DNA of 64,000 nt from Paenibacillus spongiae (GCF_024734895.1 NZ_CP091430.1:2374501-2438500), one strand, 5' to 3'; shown: positions 18,277 through 28,132, numbered from the stretch's first letter. Numbers and translations are program-made. The notes: generated from the letters alone by a model not told the origin.

Positions 18277-18750
18277 ATGAAACGAAGGCTAGCACGTGAA
18301 ATAGCGGTACAGAGCTTGTACCAAATGGAAATGAACGAGGTTACGGCCTCGGATGCCGTAGACATGCTGATGGATGAGGCCCGCAACGAGGAGAACGAAA
18401 TGGGCGCCAGCGCGTCGGATGTTAACCGTGTAGACCAGCATGTCCGCGATCTTGTATACGGGGTAACCGAGCACAAAGCAGCCATAGACGATATGCTGCA
18501 GCAGTATTTGACCGGTTGGCAGGTGGACAGGCTGTCGCGCGTTGACCGGCAGATTCTGCGGCTATCCTGTTATGAGCTGGTTTTTCGCGATGACGTCCCG
18601 CCTAAAGCGGCCATTAACGAAGCGATCGAAATCGCCAAGCATTTTGGCACCGAAGAATCAGGGAAATTCGTTAACGGTGTCTTGGGCAAGCTGCTCCAAG
18701 CATTGGATGAGATTAAGCCTAAAGGCATAACGCCGGGTGAACATAATTAG
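18277..18750 (+). CDS. nusB: Transcription antitermination factor NusB
   Basis: 157 residues, all-helical NusB family. Motifs RRLAREIAVQSLYQMEMN at the N-terminus and the C-terminal NEAIEIAKHFGTEESGKFVNGVLGKL are diagnostic. NusB with NusE binds boxA RNA and promotes antitermination of rRNA operons. Start ATG at 18277 after TAGGAGGACCC. The gene begins a run nusB-folD-xseA-xseB-ispA-dxs-tlyA in the B. subtilis order. Confidence 0.95.
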   Translation: MKRRLAREIAVQSLYQMEMNEVTASDAVDMLMDEARNEENEMGASASDVNRVDQHVRDLVYGVTEHKAAIDDMLQQYLTGWQVDRLSRVDRQILRLSCYELVFRDDVPPKAAINEAIEIAKHFGTEESGKFVNGVLGKLLQALDEIKPKGITPGEHN

Positions 18751-18755
18751 CCGAT

Positions 18756-18821
18756 GCTTCCGAAGCGAGTTTTGTTTCGAAGCAGATTCTGTAAGTTACC
18801 CTCAACAAAACTTTTAGGAGG
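18756..18821 (+). promoter_or_regulatory. Structured leader element before folD (GTTTTG/CAAAAC family)
   Basis: GCTTCCGAAGC at 18756-18766, AGTTTTGT at 18768-18775, TTCGAAGC at 18777-18784, and ACAAAACTTTTAGGAGG at 18805-18821. GCTTC pairs with GAAGC and GAA with TTC, leaving AGTTTTGT in the loop; ACAAAACT is its 8-base complement directly before the SD. It fills the nusB-folD gap. Confidence 0.6.
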
Positions 18822-18828
18822 CTTGCAC

Positions 18829-19689
18829 GTGAGCGCACAACGAATTGAAGGCAAACAAATTTCAGACGCGATTCGCGCGGAGATCGCGATCGAGACGGCG
18901 AAGCTGGCCGAACAGGGCATTATTCCCGGATTGGCGGTCGTGCTCGTAGGGAATGATCCGGCATCGAGCGTCTATGTAGGCAGCAAGGCCAAAGCGTGCG
19001 AACAGCTCGGCTTCTACTCTGAGGTTCACCGGCTAGAAGAACAATCCTCGCAGGAAGACTTATTGTCGCTTATCGATCAGCTGAACAAACAATCGAATAT
19101 TCATGGCATTCTGGTTCAGCTTCCGCTGCCGAAGCATATTGAGGAAAAGGCGGTTATCGATGCCATTAGCGTGCATAAGGATGTCGATGGCTTCCATCCC
19201 GTGAGCGTGGGTAATCTCGTAATCGGCGACGACAGCCTGCTTCCATGCACGCCGGCCGGCGTCATCGAAATGATCAAGCGCACTGGAATCGAAATCGCCG
19301 GCAAGCACGCCGTCGTGATCGGCCGCAGCAATATTGTCGGCAAACCGGTTGCCATGCTGCTGCTGCGCGAGCATGCCACCGTTACGATCTGCCATTCCAA
19401 AACGGCGAACATGGAAGAAATCGCTAAGACGGCCGACATTCTCGTTGTCGCAATCGGCAAGCCCAAAGCGATCGGAGCGAGCTTCGTGAAGCCTGGCGCC
19501 GTTGTAATTGACGTCGGCATTAACCGTCTGCCAAGCGGCAAGCTAGCCGGAGATGTGGATTATGACGATGTGCTGGACACAGCAGGATACATAACTCCCG
19601 TACCGGGCGGGGTAGGACCGATGACGATCACGATGCTGATGCTGAATACGCTGAAGGCTGCCAAACAAGTAAACCGTATCGGGGAGTGA
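18829..19689 (+). CDS. folD: Bifunctional methylenetetrahydrofolate dehydrogenase/cyclohydrolase
   Basis: 286 residues, normal length. Interconverts 5,10-methylene-, methenyl- and 10-formyl-THF for one-carbon metabolism. Catalytic region [18 protein letters not shown] (Tyr, Lys), [20 protein letters not shown], the dinucleotide loop [15 protein letters not shown], and [14 protein letters not shown] near the C-terminus. GTG at 18829 follows AGGAGG from the leader element with 7-base spacing; the frame is open upstream through the leader itself, but that part is not family sequence. Confidence 0.97.
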   Translation: MSAQRIEGKQISDAIRAEIAIETAKLAEQGIIPGLAVVLVGNDPASSVYVGSKAKACEQLGFYSEVHRLEEQSSQEDLLSLIDQLNKQSNIHGILVQLPLPKHIEEKAVIDAISVHKDVDGFHPVSVGNLVIGDDSLLPCTPAGVIEMIKRTGIEIAGKHAVVIGRSNIVGKPVAMLLLREHATVTICHSKTANMEEIAKTADILVVAIGKPKAIGASFVKPGAVVIDVGINRLPSGKLAGDVDYDDVLDTAGYITPVPGGVGPMTITMLMLNTLKAAKQVNRIGE

Positions 19690-19696
19690 CTCGAAG

Positions 19697-21049
19697 ATGG
19701 CGTTAGAGTCACGTATATATTCGATCAAGGAAATTAACCGTTATATACGAATGAAGCTGGAGTCCGACAATCTTCTGGGAGATGTCTGGCTTCGCGGCGA
19801 GATTTCGAATTTCACGCATCATTCGAGCGGGCATATGTATTTTACGCTGAAGGATGCCGACAGCCGCTTGAAATGCATTATGTTCGCTTCGCATAACCAG
19901 AGGCTGCCCTTTATGCCGAAGGAAGGCACGAAGGTGCTGGCAAGAGGCAATTTTTCCGTCTATGAACGCGACGGGAATTATCAGTTCTATGTGACGCAGA
20001 TGCAGCCGGACGGCATCGGCAGCCTGTACATGGCCTTCGAGCAGCTCAAACGGAAGCTCGATAGCGAGGGGTTGTTTGCAGAAGGCCGCAAACGACCCAT
20101 TCCCCGCTTCCCTAAGGCGATCGGGGTGATTACTTCCCCGACGGGCGCGGCCGTTCGAGATATCATCATTACGCTGCAGCGCCGCCATCCTTCCGTGCCG
20201 GTGCTGCTTTTTCCTGTTCTTGTACAGGGCAAGGGAGCCGCTCCGGCAATCGTGAAAGCGATTGAAAATATGAACCGAATGGCTGAAGTCGACGTATTAA
20301 TTGTAGGGCGCGGGGGCGGATCGCTGGAAGAGCTGTGGGCCTTTAACGAAGAAGCGGTTGCCCGCAGCATCGTCGCATCGGCTATACCCGTTATCTCTGC
20401 GGTCGGCCATGAGACGGATTTCACCATAGCGGATTTCGTCGCCGACCTCCGTGCCGCAACGCCAACGGCGGCTGCCGAGCTCGCCGTTCCTAATATCGAG
20501 GAGCTTAAGGGCAGATTGTCCCAGCTGCGGACGAGGCTGTATCAATCCCTCCGGACATCGGTGACAAGACGGAAGGAACGGCTCCATCGCGTCAGTCGTT
20601 CGCCCATCTTTATGAATCCAAGAAAATACATGCTGCAGCAGGCTGAACGGCTGGACCGGTTGAAGGATCGGCTGGAGCAGCGGACTGTACGCCAGGCAGA
20701 ACGCAGCCGGGATAAGCTGCTTCGGCTCCAAGGCGCTTTGGCAGCGGCTCATCCGGGCGAGAAGGCTGCATTCGCGGCGAAACAGCTGCAGGGCGCGACC
20801 GGCCGTCTTGAATCCGCAATGGGTGGCCTGATGAAGGAACACCGCATGCGGGTGGCTTCCGCCATCCGGCAGCTGGATGCATTGAGTCCGCTGAAGGTCA
20901 TGTCGCGCGGCTATAGTCTTGTATACGATGAGAAGGAAAACCGGCTCATTAAATCGATCGAGGACGTGCAACCCGGCGATTTGGTGACAGTCAAACTGAC
21001 AGACGGCCAGCTTGACTGTCAGGTGTGGGCGATGAAAGGGGAGACGTAA
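19697..21049 (+). CDS. xseA: Exodeoxyribonuclease VII large subunit
   Basis: 450 residues. An N-terminal OB-fold (LGDVWLRGEISNFTHHSSGH) precedes the catalytic domain with GVITSPTGAAVRDI, GRGGGSLEELWAFNEE and SAVGHETDFTIADFVADLRA, then a long coiled-coil region and C-terminal strand motif MSRGYSLVYD. Acts with XseB on single-stranded DNA. The gene begins 7 bases after folD and ends 3 bases before xseB. Confidence 0.97.
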   Translation: MALESRIYSIKEINRYIRMKLESDNLLGDVWLRGEISNFTHHSSGHMYFTLKDADSRLKCIMFASHNQRLPFMPKEGTKVLARGNFSVYERDGNYQFYVTQMQPDGIGSLYMAFEQLKRKLDSEGLFAEGRKRPIPRFPKAIGVITSPTGAAVRDIIITLQRRHPSVPVLLFPVLVQGKGAAPAIVKAIENMNRMAEVDVLIVGRGGGSLEELWAFNEEAVARSIVASAIPVISAVGHETDFTIADFVADLRAATPTAAAELAVPNIEELKGRLSQLRTRLYQSLRTSVTRRKERLHRVSRSPIFMNPRKYMLQQAERLDRLKDRLEQRTVRQAERSRDKLLRLQGALAAAHPGEKAAFAAKQLQGATGRLESAMGGLMKEHRMRVASAIRQLDALSPLKVMSRGYSLVYDEKENRLIKSIEDVQPGDLVTVKLTDGQLDCQVWAMKGET

Positions 21050-21052
21050 CAG

Positions 21053-21298
21053 ATGGAAGAGCAGCAGTTGAGCTTCGAAGAGGCCATGGAGCGTCTGGAA
21101 GCGATCGTCAGCCGGCTTGAGAACGGCGATGTTCCGCTTGAAACCGCGATTGAGCTATTTCAAGAAGGCATGAAACTGTCGCAGCTTTGCGGAACCAAGC
21201 TGGAACAGGTAGAGCGTAAGATAGAAGTGCTCATCGAAACGGAGAATGGCTTTCAGAAAAAACCGTTTGCGCCGTCAAACGAAGATAGAGGAGAATAA
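21053..21298 (+). CDS. xseB: Exodeoxyribonuclease VII small subunit
   Basis: 81 residues, two-helix hairpin protein with the signature LSFEEAMERLEAIVSRLENG and LETAIELFQEGMKLSQLC. Binds the coiled coil of XseA. Directly follows xseA and precedes ispA by 5 bases. Confidence 0.96.
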   Translation: MEEQQLSFEEAMERLEAIVSRLENGDVPLETAIELFQEGMKLSQLCGTKLEQVERKIEVLIETENGFQKKPFAPSNEDRGE

Positions 21299-21303
21299 GA
21301 CCT

Positions 21304-22215
21304 TTGAACGCTTCAACATCCATAAAAGAATTTATTTCCAGTTCGGCGGCGGAAGTCGAAGCCGCCCTGCGCGAGTCGCTGCCGGCCGGCTGGAATATAC
21401 CGGGCAACTTACGCGAAGCGATGATGTATTCGCTTGAAGCGGGCGGGAAACGGCTTCGGCCGACACTCGTGCTGACGGCAGCGGAAGCCGTAAGGGATGA
21501 CCGCCGCGCTTGGAACGCCGCTATGCCCGTAGCCTGCGCAGTCGAAATGATCCACACGTATTCGCTTATTCATGACGATTTGCCGGCCATGGACAATGAC
21601 GATTTTCGCCGCGGCAAACCGACGAACCATAAAGTGTTCGGCGAAGGGATGGCTATTCTTGCGGGTGACGGCTTGCTGACGCATGCGTTCTATGCCATTA
21701 CGCAAACGGCCCGGCTCGGCGTGCCTCCCGAGACGGCGCTTGCCATTACGTCCGATTTGGCGCTTCTTGCCGGTATTTCCGGCATGGTTGGCGGCCAGGC
21801 GGCCGATCTGCTCGGAGAGCAGGGGCTGACGACGATCGAGCAGCTTGAATACATTCATTTGCGCAAGACGAGCGATCTTATCGTCTTTTCCGTGACGGCA
21901 GGGGCCAGGGTCGGAGGCGCTAATCCCGCTCAACTGGAAGCATTGGGCGAGTTCGCGCGCAAGCTGGGGCTTGCTTTCCAGGTGCAGGACGACATTCTGG
22001 ATTTGACCGGGGACGAGGTTAAGCTGGGCAAGCCGGTACAGAGCGATGTGCAGCAAAGCAAGGTGACGTACCCTTATCTGCTAGGGCTCGAAGAAAGCCG
22101 GGCGCTGGTGCAGAGGCTTACGGCTGAAGCCAAACAGGCGCTGGAGAAGGCTGACTTGACACGCCCTGAACGGCTGCTGGCCATCGCTGACTATTTGGTA
22201 AGCAGGGATCACTAA
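21304..22215 (+). CDS. ispA: Farnesyl diphosphate synthase (geranyltranstransferase)
   Basis: 303 residues. Chain-elongating prenyltransferase. The first aspartate-rich motif DDLPAMDNDDFRRGKPTNH, the GQAADL segment and the second motif QVQDDILDLTGD are intact, as is the GGKRLRP substrate loop near the N-terminus. Makes C15 diphosphate for undecaprenol and quinone side chains. The TTG at 21304 lies 10 bases after AGAGGAG; neighbours xseB and dxs are as in B. subtilis (yqiD). Confidence 0.95.
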   Translation: MNASTSIKEFISSSAAEVEAALRESLPAGWNIPGNLREAMMYSLEAGGKRLRPTLVLTAAEAVRDDRRAWNAAMPVACAVEMIHTYSLIHDDLPAMDNDDFRRGKPTNHKVFGEGMAILAGDGLLTHAFYAITQTARLGVPPETALAITSDLALLAGISGMVGGQAADLLGEQGLTTIEQLEYIHLRKTSDLIVFSVTAGARVGGANPAQLEALGEFARKLGLAFQVQDDILDLTGDEVKLGKPVQSDVQQSKVTYPYLLGLEESRALVQRLTAEAKQALEKADLTRPERLLAIADYLVSRDH

Positions 22216-22228
22216 TCGGACAACTGTT

Positions 22229-22258
22229 TTGGGCAACGTATAGGTTCTATGTTATAAT
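22229..22258 (+). promoter_or_regulatory. Sigma-A promoter before dxs
   Basis: TTGGGC at 22229-22234, an 18-base spacer, TATAAT at 22253-22258. It lies in the ispA-dxs gap and would let dxs be expressed apart from the upstream operon. Confidence 0.6.
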
Positions 22259-22324
22259 TGTTCAAAACGTTATACGTTTATTGGACAACGGCTATCCGTT
22301 CGTCCGTGAAAGCGAGGAAATCAC

Positions 22325-24223
22325 GTGTTGCTCGAACAAATTAACGGGCCGAAGGAATTGAAAGCATTATCGATTCCCCAACTTGAAGAGCTTGCTGAGG
22401 AAATCCGCAGATTTCTAATTGAGAAACTTTCTGCTACGGGCGGACATCTGGCTCCAAATCTCGGCGTTGTGGAATTGACGCTGGCGATGCATTATTTGTT
22501 CGACAGCCCGACTGACAAGTTTATATTCGACGTGGGACATCAATCCTACGTTCATAAGATATTGACAGGACGTATGGGACAATTCGATACGCTTCGCCAG
22601 TATAAGGGTCTCTGCGGCTTCGTGAAGCGCTCCGAAAGCGAGCATGATGTTTGGGAAGCCGGGCACAGCAGCACGTCGTTGTCCGCTGCCATGGGCATGG
22701 CGCTCGCAAGGGATCTCAAGGGCGAGAATAACGAAGTCGTCGCCGTGATCGGGGACGGTGCGCTTACGGGGGGCATGGCGCTCGAAGCGTTGAACCATAT
22801 CGGCCACGAGAAGAAGAAGCTGATGGTCATTCTGAATGACAATGAGATGTCCATCGCGCCGAATGTCGGTGCGCTGCACCATTACTTGGGCAAGATTCGG
22901 ACGGATCGCCATTATCAAAAAGCTAAAGAAGAGCTTAATCAGCTTTTAAATAAAATTCCGGCCATTGGCGGGAAGCTTGCCAAAACGGCGGAGCGCTTCA
23001 AGGACAGCGTGAAATACTTGCTCGTCAGCGGCATTCTGTTCGAGCAGTTCGGGCTGACTTATTTCGGTCCTGTGGACGGCCATGATATGGAACAGCTGCT
23101 TGATGTTATGGAGCAGGCACGGAACGTTAACGGTCCCGTGCTTGTGCATGTCATAACGGTCAAGGGCAAAGGTTATTCGCCTGCAGAGGCGGACTCCTTC
23201 AAGTGGCACGGCATCTCGCCGTACAAGATCGAGTCCGGGCAGGTTCTTAAAGCGGTCGGGCCCCCGATGTATACGCAAGTATTCGGCGATACGCTTATCG
23301 AATTCGCTGCGAAGAACGACCGTATAGTTGCCGTCACGCCGGCCATGCCGGGCGGCTCCGGACTGCTTGATTTCGCTGCCCGGTTTCCGAATCGGATGAT
23401 CGACGTCGGCATTGCGGAGCAGCATGCGGCCACGATGTGCGCGGCACTCGCCATGGAAGGAATGAAACCGGTATTTGCCGTGTATTCTACCTTCCTGCAG
23501 CGGGCTTACGATCAAGTTGTTCATGATATATGCCGTCAGAATTTGAACGTCGTGTTCGCGATCGACCGGGCCGGCTTTGTCGGACCGGACGGAGAAACCC
23601 ACCAAGGCGTATACGATATTCCGTTCCTCCGCCATATTCCGAATATGGTGCTGATGATGCCGAAGGATGAGAACGAGATGCGCCGGATGATGAGAACGGC
23701 TTTTGAATACAATGACGGACCGATAGCGATTCGCTATCCGCGCATTAACGGGCTTGGGGTAGAGATCGACCAGGAACCGCTGCCGATCCCGATCGGAACG
23801 TGGGAAACGGTCCGGGAGGGCGATTCGGCCGCCATTCTGGCGATTGGCCCGATGCTGCAGGTCGCCAAAGAGGCAGCCGAGCAGTTGAAGCGCGAAGGAC
23901 TGAATGTCAGGGTGATCAATGCGCGGTTCATCAAACCATTGGACGAATCGATGCTGCTTCAGCTGGCTCAGGAAGGAATGAACATGATCGTTCTGGAAGA
24001 GAGTTCGGAGCTAGGCGGATTGGGAAGCGCCATGCTTGAATTCTATTCGCTTCAGAATGTGAAGAATGTATCCCTTCGCATTATCGGCGTGCCCGATGTA
24101 TTTGTGGAGCATGGGTCGATCGAAGAACAACGCCAGGAAGCGGGCTTGACTGCCGATCGCGTAGCCGGCGAATTAAAAGCGATGATGCCGCGAGCCCGCA
24201 AGCGTGTTAACGGTCCTGCTTAA
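22325..24223 (+). CDS. dxs: 1-deoxy-D-xylulose-5-phosphate synthase
   Basis: 632 residues, normal length. Condenses pyruvate and glyceraldehyde 3-phosphate in the first step of the MEP isoprenoid pathway. The N-terminal thiamine-diphosphate domain has [13 protein letters not shown], the [15 protein letters not shown] motif and [10 protein letters not shown]; the transketolase-like Pyr domain has [12 protein letters not shown] and [18 protein letters not shown] at 22325 follows GAGGAAATCAC; a TTG one codon later is possible. Functionally linked to ispA upstream. Confidence 0.97.
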   Translation: MLLEQINGPKELKALSIPQLEELAEEIRRFLIEKLSATGGHLAPNLGVVELTLAMHYLFDSPTDKFIFDVGHQSYVHKILTGRMGQFDTLRQYKGLCGFVKRSESEHDVWEAGHSSTSLSAAMGMALARDLKGENNEVVAVIGDGALTGGMALEALNHIGHEKKKLMVILNDNEMSIAPNVGALHHYLGKIRTDRHYQKAKEELNQLLNKIPAIGGKLAKTAERFKDSVKYLLVSGILFEQFGLTYFGPVDGHDMEQLLDVMEQARNVNGPVLVHVITVKGKGYSPAEADSFKWHGISPYKIESGQVLKAVGPPMYTQVFGDTLIEFAAKNDRIVAVTPAMPGGSGLLDFAARFPNRMIDVGIAEQHAATMCAALAMEGMKPVFAVYSTFLQRAYDQVVHDICRQNLNVVFAIDRAGFVGPDGETHQGVYDIPFLRHIPNMVLMMPKDENEMRRMMRTAFEYNDGPIAIRYPRINGLGVEIDQEPLPIPIGTWETVREGDSAAILAIGPMLQVAKEAAEQLKREGLNVRVINARFIKPLDESMLLQLAQEGMNMIVLEESSELGGLGSAMLEFYSLQNVKNVSLRIIGVPDVFVEHGSIEEQRQEAGLTADRVAGELKAMMPRARKRVNGPA

Positions 24224-24238
24224 GAAACGGGAGAAACG

Positions 24239-25063
24239 ATGAAGATCGAGAAAGAACGAATCGATATTTTGTTAGTGGAGCAAGGGTATTACGAGAGCAG
24301 AGAAAAGGCGAAAGCCGCTCTGATGGCGGGTCTCATTATCGTCGACGGGGAACGGATCGAGAAGAGCGGCACGAAAGTGCCGCGATCCGCATCCATCACG
24401 GTAAAAGGAGCGCTTCATCCTTATGTCAGCCGCGGCGGCTTGAAGCTGGAGAAAGCGATCCGCGCCTTCGAGCTGGATCTGACCGGAGCCGTTATGCTGG
24501 ATATCGGCGCTTCAACCGGCGGCTTTACGGATTGCGCGCTTCAGAACGGCGCCTCCTACGTTTATGCCATCGATGTCGGTTACAATCAGCTGGATTGGTC
24601 GCTCCGTCAGGATGAGCGGGTAAATGTCATGGAACGCACGAACTTCAGGTATATGCAGCCGGCCGACCTTCAAGGACCGCAGCCTACATTTGCGACGATC
24701 GATGTTTCCTTCATTTCGCTAAAAATTATTTTGGCGACGCTGGTGCAGCTGCTGCACGAAGGATCCGGTGTCGTAGCGCTGATTAAACCGCAATTCGAAG
24801 CGGGGCGCGATAAGGTGGGCAAATCCGGCGTCGTGCGCGACCCGGCTGTTCACAGAGCAGTCCTCCGGACGATCCTGGCCTTCGCGGCCGAGCAGGGCTT
24901 GTCTCTGCGGCAGGTTACATTCTCCCCGATTACAGGAGGGGAAGGGAATATCGAATTCCTTGCGTATTGGGTGCTGGAGCCCGAAGCGGCGGCCGCGGCG
25001 CCGGGAGACGACTTCCTCGCCAAGCTTGTCGAGGAGGCGGGCCAGACCTTTGCGCAGGCTTGA
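24239..25063 (+). CDS. tlyA: TlyA-family 2'-O rRNA methyltransferase with S4 domain
   Basis: 274 residues. An N-terminal S4 RNA-binding domain (ERIDILLVEQGYYESREKAK) is followed by an FtsJ-like Rossmann methyltransferase domain with VMLDIGASTGGFTDCALQNG as the SAM-binding loop and TIDVSFISL. TlyA proteins methylate cytidines of 16S and/or 23S rRNA; the B. subtilis orthologue is YqxC. Lies 15 bases after dxs. The older name hemolysin A is misleading. Confidence 0.92.
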   Translation: MKIEKERIDILLVEQGYYESREKAKAALMAGLIIVDGERIEKSGTKVPRSASITVKGALHPYVSRGGLKLEKAIRAFELDLTGAVMLDIGASTGGFTDCALQNGASYVYAIDVGYNQLDWSLRQDERVNVMERTNFRYMQPADLQGPQPTFATIDVSFISLKIILATLVQLLHEGSGVVALIKPQFEAGRDKVGKSGVVRDPAVHRAVLRTILAFAAEQGLSLRQVTFSPITGGEGNIEFLAYWVLEPEAAAAAPGDDFLAKLVEEAGQTFAQA

Positions 25064-25089
25064 GAACGGACTAAAGCGACTGTTATAAT
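25060..25089 (+). promoter_or_regulatory. Promoter immediately after tlyA, ahead of a terminator
   Basis: TTGAGA at 25060-25065 (overlapping the tlyA stop), an 18-base spacer, TATAAT at 25084-25089. A transcript would start near 25096 and meet the terminator ending at 25156, giving an RNA of about 55-60 bases. Confidence 0.6.
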
Positions 25090-25114
25090 GAGATGGATGC
25101 GTCCAGAACGAAGA

Positions 25115-25156
25115 AGCCTTTCATTGCGGTTATGACCGGAATGAAAGGCTTTTTTT
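25115..25156 (+). terminator. Terminator between tlyA and the next gene
   Basis: AGCCTTTCATT pairs with AATGAAAGGCT, with a CGGT/ACCG upper stem, followed by TTTTTT. It is a textbook Rho-independent terminator. Confidence 0.92.
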
Positions 25157-25313
25157 GCCGGAAAGATGCTTGTCCCCCTTTTCAGATTCAGAAATATTTG
25201 TTAAACTAGAAAAACCAAACAAGCGTTCGCTTATAAATATAGCTGCCGAACAAGGAAATTTCTTCTCTACCGCGAATGATATGGATAACGTCTGCGTTAG
25301 TGGAGGGATCGGG

Positions 25314-25784
25314 ATGGGGAAATACGGGGACTGGCTTATCATGCTGATTGCCGGCAGTATTATTATCTACTGGCTGTACCGCGTGTTTTACCGCTGGCTG
25401 CACGAACCGCCCGGAGTCAATTCCAAGCTGCTTCTAAGCGAAGCCGAAGATGTCAATGATGAAGATGATAATGTGCGTTACCTGGAAGCAAACGGGTATG
25501 ATGTTACGCACGGCAAGTACAGGGTGCCGATCACGATCGACCTGGACGGAGAGGAATTGTACAGCAGGCTGTTCATCGATATGATTGCCGAGAGAGATGG
25601 CAAACATTATGTCGTCAAGACCGCGCGGGACCGGATGCCGATCGATTGGACGGGCAGCGGGGTGAGAGACAGGCTGCTGGTCTATGCGCTGCTGTTTCCG
25701 GAATGCGAAGGCGTCTTGTTCGTCGACCAGAGGGAACGGATCATAAAGACGATTACGTTTCACTTTTCAGATACTAACCAATAA
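25314..25784 (+). CDS. Membrane-anchored protein with a PD-(D/E)XK-nuclease-like domain, uncharacterised
   Basis: 156 residues. An N-terminal membrane helix (WLIMLIAGSIIIYWLYRVFY) is followed by a soluble domain. Its core, IDMIAERDGKHYVVKTAR, then about 12 residues, then a RDRLLVYALLFPE helix, has the strand-Asp, strand-Lys, helix order of RecB-like PD-(D/E)XK nucleases. The acidic residue normally two before the Lys is Val, so catalysis is doubtful. ATG at 25314 follows GGAGGGATCGGG; an upstream open frame runs through the terminator and is not credible. B. subtilis has no gene here between tlyA and ahrC. The family is not named to my knowledge. Confidence 0.75.
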   Translation: MGKYGDWLIMLIAGSIIIYWLYRVFYRWLHEPPGVNSKLLLSEAEDVNDEDDNVRYLEANGYDVTHGKYRVPITIDLDGEELYSRLFIDMIAERDGKHYVVKTARDRMPIDWTGSGVRDRLLVYALLFPECEGVLFVDQRERIIKTITFHFSDTNQ

Positions 25785-25812
25785 GGCCAAGGCTGCCTAG
25801 GAGGCTGATGGA

Positions 25813-26262
25813 ATGAAGAGCGTCAGGCATATGAAAATCAGGGAATTAATAACCGGCCAGATTATAGAGACTCAGGAAGAGCTGGTCGAGGCATTAAGCA
25901 ATGGAGGCATGCAGGTCACGCAAGCAACGGTCTCCAGAGATATTAAGGAGCTTCAGCTCATTAAAGTGCCGGCGGAAGACGGCCGGTATAAATACTCGCT
26001 GCCGCTGGAGCAGCGAATGAATCCGATCCATAAATTAAAGCGGGCGCTGGCCGACAATTTCGTCCATATCGATCATACGGATAACCTGGTCGTGATGAAA
26101 TGCCTGCCGGGAACAGCTAATGCCATCGGCTCTTTGATCGATAACATGGAGTGGAATGAAGTAATGGGAACGATTTGCGGCGACGATACGATTCTTATTA
26201 TATGCCGCACGAAAGTACAGAGCAGCGAAATTATCGACCGGCTGCTCGGTTACATGAATTAA
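25813..26262 (+). CDS. ahrC: Arginine repressor
   Basis: 149 residues. The N-terminal winged helix (REL...ETQEELVEALSNGG, TQATVSRDIKELQLIKV) binds ARG boxes; the C-terminal domain binds arginine and hexamerises, with GTANAIGSLIDNM and GTICGDDTILIICR. Controls arginine biosynthesis and catabolism. AGGAGG is 8 bases before ATG 25813. It precedes recN in the same order as B. subtilis. Confidence 0.95.
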   Translation: MKSVRHMKIRELITGQIIETQEELVEALSNGGMQVTQATVSRDIKELQLIKVPAEDGRYKYSLPLEQRMNPIHKLKRALADNFVHIDHTDNLVVMKCLPGTANAIGSLIDNMEWNEVMGTICGDDTILIICRTKVQSSEIIDRLLGYMN

Positions 26263-26309
26263 GGCGACTTGCGCTGACTGCGCCCCAGTTATAAGGAGGA
26301 GAACAAGCT

Positions 26310-28010
26310 ATGCTTCGCGAACTGTCCATACGCAACTTGGCTGTCATTGAATCGGTTACGGTACGTTTCCACGACGGATTTCTGGTGCTTACAGGCGAGA
26401 CCGGTGCTGGGAAGTCCATTTTGATTGATGCGCTCAGTCTGATCGTAGGTGGACGCGGTTCTTCGGATATGGTCCGTTACGGCTGCGACAAAGCGGAAAT
26501 CGAAGCGATGTTCGAGCTTCCGCAGGGACATCCGGTATGGAAGACGCTGTCTTCCTTCGGAATCGACGCCTCGCCGGAAGAAGCGCTTATTGTTCGGCGC
26601 GAGCTGTCCTCCCAGGGGAAGAGCGTCAGCCGTATTAACGGGCACATCGTCAATATGACTATGCTTCGTGAAGCAGGCGAGTACCTCGTCAACATTCATG
26701 GCCAGCATGAGCATCAATCCTTGTTCAAAACCGAGAAGCATATCGATTGGCTCGATTTGTATGCCGGCGAGCGTGTCACGAAGCTTCTGGAACGGTATAA
26801 ATTTACGTACCGCAATTTCGAGCAGGTACGGCAGCAGCAGAAGGAGCTGGAAGACTCCTCCAGACAGAATATACAGCTGCTTGATTTATACCGCTTCCAG
26901 ATCGAAGAGATTGCTGCAGCCAAGCTTATCCCGGGTGAAGATGAATCATTGCAGGAAGAGAAGCAAAAACTAATGCATGCGGTCAAAAGACGCGATTCGG
27001 CGGCAGAGGCCTATGCGTGGATGAGCAGCAGCAAAGGCCTTGATGCCTTCAGCAGGTCCATCTCCCGGCTGGAAGACATCCGCGATTACGATCCGGCGGT
27101 CCTTGGGCCTTTGCTGGAGCAGCTGCAATCGGCTTTTTATCAATTGGAGGATGCTTCATTTCAAATTCGCGACTATCGCGACGGTGTCGAATCCGACCCG
27201 GAACGATTGGCGTATATCGATGACCGCATTGATCTGATTAATAGCTTAAAACGTAAGTACGGGGAGACCATTCCTGATATTTTAGCCTATTTGGACAATA
27301 TTCAGTCGGAAGCGGACAAGATCGAGAACCGCGACGAGCATCTGGAGAAGCTGCGCAGAGAACAACAACATCTATACTCGGAAGCGCTTCTTATCGGCAA
27401 GTCGTTATCCGATATGCGGCGCGCTGCTGCAGACCGGCTCGCATCCGCTATCGAGGCGGAGCTGAGGCAGCTTCAGATGGAGCGTACCACCTTCCGTGTC
27501 GAGCTGAGGCAGCATCAGGAGGGTGAGTCATACCGTCTGCTTGCTAACGGGATCGATGAGGCCGTGTTCCTTATTGCCCCGAATCCCGGTGAGCCGCTCA
27601 AGCCGATTAGCAAGATCGCTTCCGGCGGCGAGATGTCGCGGATTATGCTTGCGCTCAAGACGATATTCGCGTCGATCGATCAAGTCCCTACACTCGTATT
27701 CGACGAGGTCGATACGGGCGTCAGCGGAAGAGCGGCCCAGGCGATTGCGGAGAAGATGTCCCGTTTGTCTAATCAATGCCAGGTATTCTCCATTACTCAT
27801 TTACCGCAGGTTGCCTGCATGGCGGACCATCATTATGAAATCCGAAAAGCGGTTATAGCAGAACGCACCTCCACGAATGTCGCGGAATTGGAGCTGGGAA
27901 CGCGTATCGAAGAGCTTGCTCGCATGCTTGGCGGCGTTGAAGTTACGGAAAAAACAAGGCATCATGCACAAGAAATGCTTGACTTGGCGTATCGCCAAAA
28001 GGGGGCGTAA
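26310..28010 (+). CDS. recN: DNA repair protein RecN
   Basis: 566 residues. SMC-like ATPase for double-strand break repair. The Walker A motif TGETGAGKSILIDAL is at residue 30, followed by two long coiled-coil arms, then the ABC signature KIASGGEMSRIMLALK and Walker B TLVFDEVDTGVSGRAAQAI, with SITHLPQVAC after it. AAGGAGG lies before ATG 26310. No clear LexA box was seen upstream. Confidence 0.97.
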   Translation: MLRELSIRNLAVIESVTVRFHDGFLVLTGETGAGKSILIDALSLIVGGRGSSDMVRYGCDKAEIEAMFELPQGHPVWKTLSSFGIDASPEEALIVRRELSSQGKSVSRINGHIVNMTMLREAGEYLVNIHGQHEHQSLFKTEKHIDWLDLYAGERVTKLLERYKFTYRNFEQVRQQQKELEDSSRQNIQLLDLYRFQIEEIAAAKLIPGEDESLQEEKQKLMHAVKRRDSAAEAYAWMSSSKGLDAFSRSISRLEDIRDYDPAVLGPLLEQLQSAFYQLEDASFQIRDYRDGVESDPERLAYIDDRIDLINSLKRKYGETIPDILAYLDNIQSEADKIENRDEHLEKLRREQQHLYSEALLIGKSLSDMRRAAADRLASAIEAELRQLQMERTTFRVELRQHQEGESYRLLANGIDEAVFLIAPNPGEPLKPISKIASGGEMSRIMLALKTIFASIDQVPTLVFDEVDTGVSGRAAQAIAEKMSRLSNQCQVFSITHLPQVACMADHHYEIRKAVIAERTSTNVAELELGTRIEELARMLGGVEVTEKTRHHAQEMLDLAYRQKGA

Positions 28011-28132
28011 TGTAAGGCAGTCAGGGAATGTTTTTGGCGACATAAAACATAAGGGGCAGGGATACCTTATAGGTACGCAAATGGCGAACACCTTTCTCGT
28101 CAAGCGGAGTAAGCTCAGGGAGCGTGAAGTCA

